Source: Clostridia bacterium
Lineage (GTDB): Bacteria; Bacillota; Clostridia; Oscillospirales; CAG-272
Length of the DNA: 12,916 nt
Direction of reading: 5' to 3'
NCBI GenBank assembly: GCA_017453085.1
Contig: JAFTKV010000178.1
Location: 1-12,916, forward strand
Shown: piece after piece, positions 1-5,297 of the stretch
Layout of the letters: the number at the start of each line of letters is the position of its first letter
Numbering within the stretch: position 1 is the first letter of the stretch
Program-made: the position numbers and the translations under genes
Notes under the pieces: model-generated
Told to the model about the DNA's origin: nothing
Seen by the model: the letters and a program-made list of their open reading frames with translations, nothing else
The model's database searches: none

Positions 1-60
1 GCTCCCGCAACCGGACCGTCGAGGACGCCGGTCCCTACAACAGAAGAGGAATTTTTAAAT
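1..60. repeat. GC-rich hairpin repeat remnant at window edge
   Basis: GGACC (13-17) pairs with GGTCC (30-34), and GTC (18-20) pairs with GAC (24-26), giving a compact GC-rich hairpin that ends in CCCTAC. It is followed by AT-rich DNA. The hairpin and its CCCTAC edge resemble the larger hairpin at 11498-11560, so I read it as the end of a dispersed intergenic repeat. No coding region is supported here. The element may continue to the left of the window. Confidence 0.4.
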
Positions 61-69
61 CAAAAAGGC

Positions 70-98
70 TTTACAATTAGCAAAAACTGTGCTATACT
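70..98 (+). promoter_or_regulatory. Strong sigma-A promoter with extended -10
   Basis: The -35 box TTTACA (70-75) is separated by exactly 17 nt from the -10 box TATACT (93-98), with TG one base upstream of the -10 (extended -10 form). Transcription should start near 104-106, at the left edge of the long RNA hairpin beginning at 102. It would drive the structured RNA and, by read-through of the terminator at 301-334, the gene at 361. The same 11 bases TGTGCTATACT occur in the promoter of ECF sigma gene A (minus strand, 9386-9414). Confidence 0.8.
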
Positions 99-101
99 AA
101 A

Positions 102-335
102 GTTGCCACACAATTTAATCAACTCTTGACGGGATAACTCTCTAATTTTTTAGGGGGCTTTTTGGCTATACCCATTTTTTCTGTCAATAATGAATTTTGC
201 AAAAATGCAGATTCCGCTTGGCAGAAATTCAGGTATCGGTTATTAGAGCTATCCCTGTTTGTTGAGAATTGTGTGGCAACAATGGAAGTCTGCATTTTTC
301 GGTGCGTTCTTCTGTTGGAGGCGCACCTTTTTTTA
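102..335 (+). ncRNA. Candidate structured leader or small RNA of unknown family
   Basis: The transcript expected from the promoter at 70-98 can fold into one long unbranched hairpin. GTTGCCACACAATT (102-115) pairs perfectly with AATTGTGTGGCAAC (267-280). Moving inward, TCAAC (119-123) pairs with 261-265, GGGATA (131-136) with 250-255, CTCT (138-141) with 245-248, and AAT (144-146) with 242-244. Further in, ATACC (168-172) pairs with 232-236, and TTTCTGTCAA (178-187) with 218-227 (one G-U). A competing 15-bp helix, 201-215 with 284-299, cannot coexist with the rod. The RNA ends at an intrinsic terminator (301-334), 26 nt before the next start codon. Size and rod shape recall 6S RNA, but I recognise no diagnostic sequence. 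It could be a regulatory leader (attenuator or riboswitch) or an independent small RNA. All pairings were found by eye. Confidence 0.55.
301..334 (+). terminator. Intrinsic terminator between leader RNA and orphan gene
   Basis: GGTGCG (301-306) pairs with CGCACC (322-327). Inside this, CTTC (309-312) pairs with GGAG (317-320) around a TGTT loop. Seven T residues follow (328-334). It lies between the promoter at 70-98 and the start codon at 361, so the downstream gene needs read-through, regulated antitermination or a second promoter. A weak alternative promoter inside the leader is TTGGCA (218-223), 17 nt, TATTAG (241-246). Confidence 0.75.
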
Positions 336-360
336 TTTTGTTTTTTAGGGGGAAGTAAAA

Positions 361-1809
361 ATGGCAAACGAATTGACAGTCACCAAGGAAGAGATCGCGC
401 GCTATGTTCACGATGCTGTGGAGATGGAAACAGCGTTGTTTACTCTGGATCGGGCGATCGAGGAGTGCGAGAATGAAATCGAATCTCGGCAAAGAAACCA
501 TATTTGGAAGGTGGAACGATATGAGCAAACAATTGATTCGAATGTTCGATATATACAGGAACATAGTGCCATTTTGGACGACAATAAGAATACACGTGAA
601 GTAATTGTGAATATTAAAGCTCCCGAGGAGCCGGTTTTGAAAATTGATCCACCCCCGGAAAAGCCTGAGATAGGTGAGTTTCGCTACAATAAAGGTAACA
701 ACAAAAATATATTTTCTGCATTAACACTAGGTCTGTTTTTGGGTGCAATTGCCTCATATCCGATAGGATTAATTTATGAAACGGTCGGTCGTTATTTTGT
801 GGATAGCCTGCCGGCGTACTTTGAAATTCCCATGTTAATTTTTGCAACTTTGACCACTGGTATTATTGGGACAATTATTGCATTGATTATGGAATTGCAT
901 AACGATTATAAAGAACAAAGGTCGGAATATTGGCAAAAGAAACGAGATCTACTCGAGCGATACGATGAAGAATTAAGTAGATATAGTTGTCGAGTTGCAA
1001 AAGCAAAAGATAATTATAAAGATAAGTTGTGGGCGTATCATGAAAGATTGGATGAGTACAATAAAGCATACCAGAAAAAATTGGATGAGTACCGCCGAAA
1101 AGAAAAGGAATTAATAACAGCCAAAGATGAATTGCAAAACGAATTAGAAAAGCAATCACAAACCAACCAGGAAAAAGCAATCATTGATCAGCAATTGGCA
1201 GAACTTCGTTCCCGTCGCGACGAATTGAAGGTTACATTGACTTGCTTTTATAATTATGATATTATCCCGCCGGATTATCGTTACTTGGACTGTGTTATTG
1301 TGTTGGATCAGATATATAGAAATCGTTTGGCAGAAACGATGAAGGAAGCAATATTATTATACGAAACTCGTGTGGCTCGCGGAGAGATTATTAAAGGAAT
1401 TGATAAAATTTATAAAATGTTGGGTAGATTGGCGGTCGGCATGGCGACAATTGAACAGCATTTAACATCAATCAATACTAATGTGAAAATGATGAGCCAA
1501 GATTTGTATTCGTTTTCTCAGCAGGTTGCAACGGCACAAGCTGCTCAATTGCAAGCAACTGATGATATGATTCGCCTTTCGCGGGAACAGATTAATGTTG
1601 TTGCTCGCGAGAATGAGAAGAATCGCCAATCAATCGCTTGGGAAAATGCATTAAACCGGCAAGAAATTGAACAATTCAAAATAGTGAATCAAGAAACTAC
1701 GGAGAAACTAATCCGAGAAACACAACTTAGCAGATACGCAACAGAGCAGGTTGCCAAAGGTGTTAATACTTTGGAAGCATTTGAACGCCGCAGAACCGGT
1801 TGGCTATAA
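361..1809 (+). CDS. Orphan two-pass membrane protein with long coiled coils
   Basis: This 482-residue protein has no family I can name. Residues 1-75 are charged and helical. Residues 85-105 are Pro-rich. Two hydrophobic segments at about 117-139 and 154-178 form a membrane hairpin with a short loop, so both flanks should face the cytoplasm. Residues 180-290 are strongly heptad-like (Lys/Glu/Arg/Tyr-rich), a probable coiled coil. A compact segment at 294-355 (Tyr/Pro/Asp-rich, then YETRVARGEIIKGIDKI) resembles, from memory only, a segment shared by uncharacterised Clostridia proteins. Residues 360-475 form another long amphipathic helix rich in Gln, Asn and Glu. The start codon has an AGGGGG site (347-352) at normal spacing. 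The gene is visibly more AT-rich than the cys genes and uses many AT-ending codons, suggesting transfer or low expression. It is monocistronic, preceded by a structured RNA and terminator and followed by a strong terminator. No enzyme motif is visible; a scaffold, sensor or membrane-remodelling role is only a guess. Confidence 0.85.
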   Translation: MANELTVTKEEIARYVHDAVEMETALFTLDRAIEECENEIESRQRNHIWKVERYEQTIDSNVRYIQEHSAILDDNKNTREVIVNIKAPEEPVLKIDPPPEKPEIGEFRYNKGNNKNIFSALTLGLFLGAIASYPIGLIYETVGRYFVDSLPAYFEIPMLIFATLTTGIIGTIIALIMELHNDYKEQRSEYWQKKRDLLERYDEELSRYSCRVAKAKDNYKDKLWAYHERLDEYNKAYQKKLDEYRRKEKELITAKDELQNELEKQSQTNQEKAIIDQQLAELRSRRDELKVTLTCFYNYDIIPPDYRYLDCVIVLDQIYRNRLAETMKEAILLYETRVARGEIIKGIDKIYKMLGRLAVGMATIEQHLTSINTNVKMMSQDLYSFSQQVATAQAAQLQATDDMIRLSREQINVVARENEKNRQSIAWENALNRQEIEQFKIVNQETTEKLIRETQLSRYATEQVAKGVNTLEAFERRRTGWL

Positions 1810-1846
1810 GTATTGCGCCAGACAAATTTCGTCTGTCGAAGGATAT

Positions 1847-1878
1847 ACAAAAGGCGAGCCGCATGGCTCGCCTTTTGT
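1847..1878 (+). terminator. Perfect 14-bp hairpin terminator
   Basis: ACAAAAGGCGAGCC (1847-1860) pairs perfectly with GGCTCGCCTTTTGT (1865-1878) around a GCAT loop. The A-tract/T-tract flanks make it work on either strand. It closes the orphan membrane-protein gene, whose stop lies 38 bases upstream. A smaller hairpin, AGAC/GTCT, precedes it around 1820-1836. Confidence 0.85.
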
Positions 1879-1898
1879 GATGTGTTCGCACCGCAAAA

Positions 1899-1943
1899 GG
1901 CTCCCTCCGGGAGGGAGCTCCCGACGAAGTCGGGTGAGGGAGA
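1899..1943 (+). repeat. Dispersed GC-rich repeat, copy 1 (forward)
   Basis: The order is GCTCCCTC (1900-1907) pairing with GAGGGAGC (1911-1918), a second hairpin CCCGAC-GAA-GTCGGG (1920-1934), then an unpaired GAGGGAGA (1936-1943). The copy at 2005-2052 has the same parts in the opposite orientation with a different second hairpin. From memory, elements with a GGCTCCCTC core are common between genes in gut Clostridia. They look like REP- or MITE-type non-coding repeats. I see no coding capacity. Confidence 0.65.
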
Positions 1944-2004
1944 GCGCGCGCACGAACGTTTAGATGGTAGCATTGATAGGAAATGGTAATTCGTTAGTTG
2001 CGCA

Positions 2005-2052
2005 GGCTCCCTCCACCGCTTCGCGGTCCCCCTCCCTCTCGGAGGGAGGCTT
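2005..2052 (-). repeat. Dispersed GC-rich repeat, copy 2 (inverted)
   Basis: Read on the minus strand this has the same build as copy 1. CCTCCCTC (2031-2038) pairs with GAGGGAGG (2042-2049), the variable hairpin is ACCGC-TTC-GCGGT (2015-2027), and the terminal GGAGGGAGCC lies at 2005-2014. The two copies face each other across 61 bases (1944-2004) in which I see nothing recognisable. The element ends about 40 bases before the -35 of the T-box promoter. Confidence 0.65.
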
Positions 2053-2091
2053 GGTGCTATAAATCTTTTTCAAAAATTTCCCCAAAACCCC

Positions 2092-2120
2092 TTTACAAAT
2101 CCCATTTCATCGCATATAAT
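2092..2120 (+). promoter_or_regulatory. Sigma-A promoter of the cys operon
   Basis: The -35 box TTTACA (2092-2097) and a consensus -10 box TATAAT (2115-2120) are separated by 17 nt. Transcription should start near 2127, just before the T-box leader. Being close to consensus, it should be on constitutively, leaving control to the T-box. Confidence 0.88.
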
Positions 2121-2126
2121 AGTACT

Positions 2127-2364
2127 AATGACTGGGATCGGGAAGATTCGGAGCAGAAGTCTCGCCAGAGAGGGGCCGCCATGGGCTGGAAGCGGTGCCG
2201 GGGACAGCGACGGTTGTGCGCCCGTGAGTCGGAGCAGGGAAGTCCATGCGGATGCGTATCTGCTCCCGGAGAAATCCACGTTACGGATCAATGAGTGAGA
2301 AAGCAAAGTGGAACCGCGATCATTCGCCTTTGTCTCCCCAAGGGGAGATTGGGCGGATTTTTTG
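2127..2364 (+). promoter_or_regulatory. T-box riboswitch, cysteine-responsive
   Basis: This leader senses uncharged tRNA and terminates transcription when the tRNA is charged. Stem I is closed by GGAGCAGA (2150-2157) with TCTGCTCC (2259-2266). The AGAGAG box (about 2169) and GCTGGAAGC (about 2187) match conserved stem I elements. A TGC (Cys) triplet at 2253-2255, three bases before the closing strand, is the likely specifier; a second TGC lies at 2247-2249. The T-box sequence AAAGTGGAACCGCG is at 2305-2318. Its TGGA (2309-2312) should pair with tRNA ending U-CCA, and tRNA-Cys carries U73, which supports Cys specificity. Stem III may be ATCC/GGAT (2274-2288). The leader ends in the terminator at 2323-2364 and precedes cysE. 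Confidence 0.93.
2323..2364 (+). terminator. T-box-controlled terminator
   Basis: TCTCCCC (2333-2339) pairs with GGGGAGA (2342-2348). The stem continues with TTCGCC (2323-2328) against GGCGGA (2352-2357, one G-U), and six T residues follow. It lies directly after the T-box sequence, so forming the antiterminator with uncharged tRNA-Cys would disrupt the lower stem. Confidence 0.88.
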
Positions 2365-2408
2365 TTTTCTCTCAAAATCCGCTCCCATCCGACAGAAAGG
2401 AGCTTGCT

Positions 2409-3119
2409 ATGAAGATTACCATCGGGCTTACCAAGCCCAAATCCCCCCCATCTCCATCTACCGCAAAGCCCGACCGCATTTCGCTGCTGAAAAAACTGCT
2501 GACCCTCTGCGACGAGCTGGAATACGATATGGATCGCATCCGTGAGCGTGACCCTGCCGCACGGAATAATCTAGAGGTTGCGCTGCTCTATTCGGGCTTC
2601 CACGCCGTGACGGCGCACAGGCTCTCGCACTATCTCCACAACAAAGGCTATCGGCTCACTGCCCGTGCACTGAGCCAATTCGTGAAAATGCTGACCGGCA
2701 TCGAGATCCACCCGGGTGCTACCATCGGCAAAGGACTCTTCATCGACCACGGATCCGGCGTGGTCATCGGTGAGACTGCCGAGATCGGCGACGATTGCAC
2801 CCTCTATCAGGGAGTGACCCTGGGCGGTACCGGTAAGGATCTGGGAAAGCGTCATCCCACGCTCGGCGACCACGTGATGGTGGGCGCAGGCGCAAAGGTG
2901 CTGGGTCCTATCAAGGTGGGCAACCATGCCAAGATCGCCGCAGGTGCCGTGGTGCTGAAGGAGATTCCCGAGAACTCCACCGCCGTGGGCATCCCCGCCA
3001 AGGTCGTTCGCCGTGACGGTGCCGCCGTGGAGGATCTGGACCAGATCAACATCCCCGACCCCATCGCTAAAGAACTCGCCGAGTTGAGAGAAGCGATTGC
3101 AGCATTAAAGGAAAAATGA
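2409..3119 (+). CDS. cysE: Serine O-acetyltransferase
   Basis: CysE makes O-acetyl-L-serine from serine and acetyl-CoA, the first committed step of cysteine synthesis, in the cytosol. The protein has 236 residues. The N-terminal helical region (about 25-95) contains RERDPAA (45-51), typical of the family. A left-handed beta-helix of hexapeptide repeats (about 98-200) carries IEIHPGATIG (98-107), FIDHG with the catalytic His at 114, GETAEIG (121-127), and YQGVTLGGTG (133-142). GIPAKVV (194-200) ends the helix. The first 20 residues are Lys/Pro/Ser-rich and look like a poorly conserved tail. The start at 2409 was chosen because AAAGGAG (2396-2402) sits just upstream; an upstream in-frame ATG at 2295 lies inside the T-box terminator region. 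It is the first gene of a Cys T-box operon with cysS. Confidence 0.95.
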   Translation: MKITIGLTKPKSPPSPSTAKPDRISLLKKLLTLCDELEYDMDRIRERDPAARNNLEVALLYSGFHAVTAHRLSHYLHNKGYRLTARALSQFVKMLTGIEIHPGATIGKGLFIDHGSGVVIGETAEIGDDCTLYQGVTLGGTGKDLGKRHPTLGDHVMVGAGAKVLGPIKVGNHAKIAAGAVVLKEIPENSTAVGIPAKVVRRDGAAVEDLDQINIPDPIAKELAELREAIAALKEK

Positions 3120-3125
3120 ATTAAT

Positions 3126-3180
3126 TTGGGGCTCTGCCCCAAGCCCCGCCAAAGGGACTTTTTGAAAAAAGTCCCTTTGG
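3126..3180 (+). repeat. Hairpin repeat A after cysE
   Basis: TTGGGGC-TCT-GCCCCAA (3126-3142) is a perfect small hairpin. It is followed by CCAAAGGGACTTTTT (3149-3163) pairing over 15 bp with 3166-3180 around a two-base GA loop. From memory, similar sequences recur between genes in Oscillospiraceae-type genomes. There is no T-run after the second stem, so termination is possible but not obvious. A related copy lies inverted at 3250-3302. Confidence 0.6.
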
Positions 3181-3201
3181 AATCTTCAAAAACTTCTATA
3201 A

Positions 3202-3225
3202 AAGCCGACAAATACTTGTCGGCTT
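3202..3225. repeat. Central hairpin of cysE-cysS spacer
   Basis: AAGCCGACAA (3202-3211) pairs perfectly with TTGTCGGCTT (3216-3225) around ATAC. Read on the minus strand it is followed by TTTTATAG, so it would terminate minus-strand transcripts better than the cys operon. A weak internal promoter for cysS is conceivable: TTGTCG (3216-3221), 18 nt, TAATAC (3240-3245). Confidence 0.5.
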
Positions 3226-3249
3226 GGAATAAATGAAAATAATACTTTT

Positions 3250-3302
3250 CCCAAAAGTTTTTGGGAGGGTTTGGGAGACCTTTTTTCAAAAAGGTCTCCC
3301 AA
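3250..3302 (-). repeat. Hairpin repeat B before cysS (inverted to A)
   Basis: CCCAAAA (3250-3256) pairs with TTTTGGG (3259-3265). TTGGGAGACCTTTTT (3271-3285) then pairs over 15 bp with 3288-3302 around TC. On the minus strand this matches the build of repeat A: a long hairpin with a T5/A5 centre, then an AAACTT-type tail. The stem ends two bases before the cysS ribosome binding site, so the site itself stays exposed. Confidence 0.6.
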
Positions 3303-3316
3303 GAAAGGAATCAATT

Positions 3317-4714
3317 ATGAAACTGTACAACGATCTGACCCGTCAGAAAGAAGAATTTATCCCTCTGGAGGAGGGCAAGGTCAAGATTTACGCTTGCGGA
3401 CCGACCGTATACAACTATTTCCACATTGGCAACGCACGTCCCATCGTGCTGTTCGATCTCTTCCGCCGCTATCTGAAGTGGAGAGGTTGGGACGTTACCT
3501 TCGTTCAGAACTTCACCGACGTGGATGACAAGATCATCAAGAAGGCTAACGAGGAGGGCGTGACCTCCGACGAGATCGCCGCCCGTTACATCGCCGAGTA
3601 TTTCACCGATGCGCAGGGTCTGGGCGTTGAAGCGGCGGACATCCATCCCAAGGCAACCGAGAACATCGGTCAGATCATCGGCCTGGTGTCCACGCTGATC
3701 AAGAAGGGACACGCTTATGCCGCCGAAAACGGCGACGTGTACTACCGCACCAAATCCTTCGCTTGCTACGGATGCCTCTCCCATATGCCCATCGAGGATC
3801 TGGAGTCGGGCGCACGCATTGCCGTGGACGAGATCAAGGAAGATTCGCTGGACTTTGCCCTGTGGAAAGCCGCAAAGCCCGGCGAGCCTGCATGGAAGTC
3901 CCCTTGGGGCATGGGCAGACCCGGTTGGCACATTGAGTGCTCCGCTATGGTCAAGCGCTATCTGGGCGAGACCATCGACATCCACTGCGGTGGCGTAGAC
4001 CTCACCTTCCCCCACCACGAGAACGAGATCGCTCAGTCCGAGGCAGCGACCGGCAAGCAATTCTCCCGCTACTGGATGCACAACGGCTTTATCAACGTGG
4101 ACAACCAGAAGATGTCCAAGTCGCTGAACAACTTCTTCACCGTCCGTGACGTGGCGAAGCTCTACGGATATATGCCCATCCGCTATTTCCTGGTCTCCAG
4201 CCACTACAGAAAGCCCATCAATTACAGCGCCGATATCATTGAGGCGGCACAGAATTCGGTGGACCGTATCCAGAACTGCTATGATAATCTGGCGTTCTAT
4301 CTGAAGAACGCTACCTCGGGCGAGCCTCTGTCTGCTGAGAGAAAAGCGGCGTTTGAGGGCTACAAGGCGCAGTTCATTGAGAAGATGGACGACGATTTTA
4401 ACACCGCCGACGCAGTTTCCGCGCTCTTCGAGATGGTGCGTGAGCTCAACTCTCTGCTGGCACAGAGCCCCTCCAAAGAAGCGGCCGAGGAAGCAGGCGC
4501 ATACTTCACCGAGATCGCCAATCTGATGGGTCTTATCGGCGAGTCTGCCACCGACAAGGCCTTTGCCGAGGAGGTAGAAGCGCTGATCGCAGAGCGTGCG
4601 GCAGCCAAGAAGGCGAAGGATTTCGCTCGTGCCGACGCGATCCGCGGACAGCTTGCCGATATGGGCGTGACTTTGCAGGATACTGCGCAGGGCACCAAGT
4701 GGAAGAAGAACTGA
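3317..4714 (+). CDS. cysS: Cysteinyl-tRNA synthetase
   Basis: CysRS is a class Ia synthetase that charges tRNA-Cys. The 465 residues are full length for the bacterial enzyme. The HIGH-type signature is HIGN (36-39) within CGPTVYNYFHIGN, and the KMSKS loop is exact at 265-269. The four zinc ligands that give cysteine selectivity are visible at Cys27, Cys208, His233 and Glu237. TFVQNFTDVDDKII (61-74) and GWHIECSAM (203-211) are also conserved. The C-terminal part (about 310-465) is helical and contains the tRNA-binding AKDFARADAIR segment (433-443). The start at 3317 follows AAAGGA (3304-3309); the in-frame ATG at 3233 would translate the hairpin repeat and has no good site. It lies 197 bases after cysE with no T-box of its own, so it probably relies on the cysE leader. 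The next gene starts 16 bases downstream. Confidence 0.97.
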   Translation: MKLYNDLTRQKEEFIPLEEGKVKIYACGPTVYNYFHIGNARPIVLFDLFRRYLKWRGWDVTFVQNFTDVDDKIIKKANEEGVTSDEIAARYIAEYFTDAQGLGVEAADIHPKATENIGQIIGLVSTLIKKGHAYAAENGDVYYRTKSFACYGCLSHMPIEDLESGARIAVDEIKEDSLDFALWKAAKPGEPAWKSPWGMGRPGWHIECSAMVKRYLGETIDIHCGGVDLTFPHHENEIAQSEAATGKQFSRYWMHNGFINVDNQKMSKSLNNFFTVRDVAKLYGYMPIRYFLVSSHYRKPINYSADIIEAAQNSVDRIQNCYDNLAFYLKNATSGEPLSAERKAAFEGYKAQFIEKMDDDFNTADAVSALFEMVRELNSLLAQSPSKEAAEEAGAYFTEIANLMGLIGESATDKAFAEEVEALIAERAAAKKAKDFARADAIRGQLADMGVTLQDTAQGTKWKKN

Positions 4715-4730
4715 TCTGTCGGGACTTGCT

Positions 4731-5252
4731 ATGAACGATCTCTACACGATTTTACAAACCCACGCGGCACGCTATTCCAAGATGGAGCCTACCGATGCCG
4801 TAAAGCTCCTCTACCAAAGCGAATTTGGCGGCGGACATCTCATCGCCAACGAAGACGCTTGCCTTGCCTATTTGCGGGCAGAGTGGGCGCGCACGCCCTT
4901 TGATCCCCAAGCACCGCTTCTGGAGGACATTGGCGGTGGAGTAGTGCGGGTGATGTTGGCGGCTATTGCCGAAGCGGCGGAGATAGAAGTGCTGGGCAGA
5001 GATTTTATCGCCTCTGCCGCTAACGTCCACGGAACGAACGAAGGATTTTTGGAAAAGTTGGCAATTTTGCGAAAAATGACCGCAGAAGGCTGCTTTGCCT
5101 TCTCTCTCGGTGAGCTGGACGAATACCTTGCCGCCTACGAGAAAGCCGGTTATCCTGTCGTTTCTCACAGCGAGACCTACCGGATGCACTATCGCCCTGC
5201 TTATCGGGTACTGCGTTCGAAGGATTGTAGTGGCATATTGGCCAAACCGTAA
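4731..5252 (+). CDS. Conserved protein of unknown function, cys-operon linked
   Basis: This 173-residue protein begins 16 bases after cysS, so it is very likely co-transcribed. It has no signal peptide or membrane segment and should be cytosolic. Two conserved-looking blocks stand out: LLYQSEFGGGHLI (26-38) and HSETYRMHYRPAYRVL (146-161), both rich in His, Tyr, Glu and Arg like an active or nucleotide-binding site. IGGGVVRVML (67-76) and ANVHGTNEGFLEKL (97-110) lie between. I recall similar uncharacterised proteins in Firmicutes but no established function. The ribosome binding site is weak (GGGA, about 4721), which could mean translational coupling to cysS. Base composition matches the cys genes. 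A small GC hairpin (5256-5269) follows without a T-run, so transcription may continue into the surface-protein gene. Confidence 0.8.
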   Translation: MNDLYTILQTHAARYSKMEPTDAVKLLYQSEFGGGHLIANEDACLAYLRAEWARTPFDPQAPLLEDIGGGVVRVMLAAIAEAAEIEVLGRDFIASAANVHGTNEGFLEKLAILRKMTAEGCFAFSLGELDEYLAAYEKAGYPVVSHSETYRMHYRPAYRVLRSKDCSGILAKP

Positions 5253-5297
5253 ATTGCGCCGGAAGGCGTAACGATAAATTAGAAAGAAGGAAAACAA

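Noticed and set aside
102..280. Invertible (phase-variable) DNA segment flanked by the 14-bp inverted repeat 102-115 / 267-280
   Set aside because: The promoter lies outside the repeat, no recombinase gene is nearby, and pairing continues inward with mismatches and bulges as expected for an RNA stem rather than recombination sites.
70..360. Retron or type III toxin-antitoxin locus
   Set aside because: There is no reverse transcriptase and no tandem repeats in the RNA, and the downstream protein is a 482-residue membrane coiled-coil protein rather than a ToxN-like endoribonuclease.
162..476. 104-residue open frame overlapping the leader and the start of the orphan gene
   Set aside because: It begins at a TTG without a ribosome binding site, crosses the terminator and overlaps a better-supported gene in another frame.
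2295..2408. Longer cysE start at 2295
   Set aside because: It would translate through the T-box terminator, has no ribosome binding site and adds non-family sequence; AAAGGAG sits before 2409.
3233..3316. Longer cysS start at 3233
   Set aside because: The added residues come from the hairpin repeat; the ribosome binding site and the family N-terminus support 3317.
3311..4204. 297-residue minus-strand open frame inside cysS
   Set aside because: It lies opposite an unmistakable CysRS gene and shows no family features of its own.
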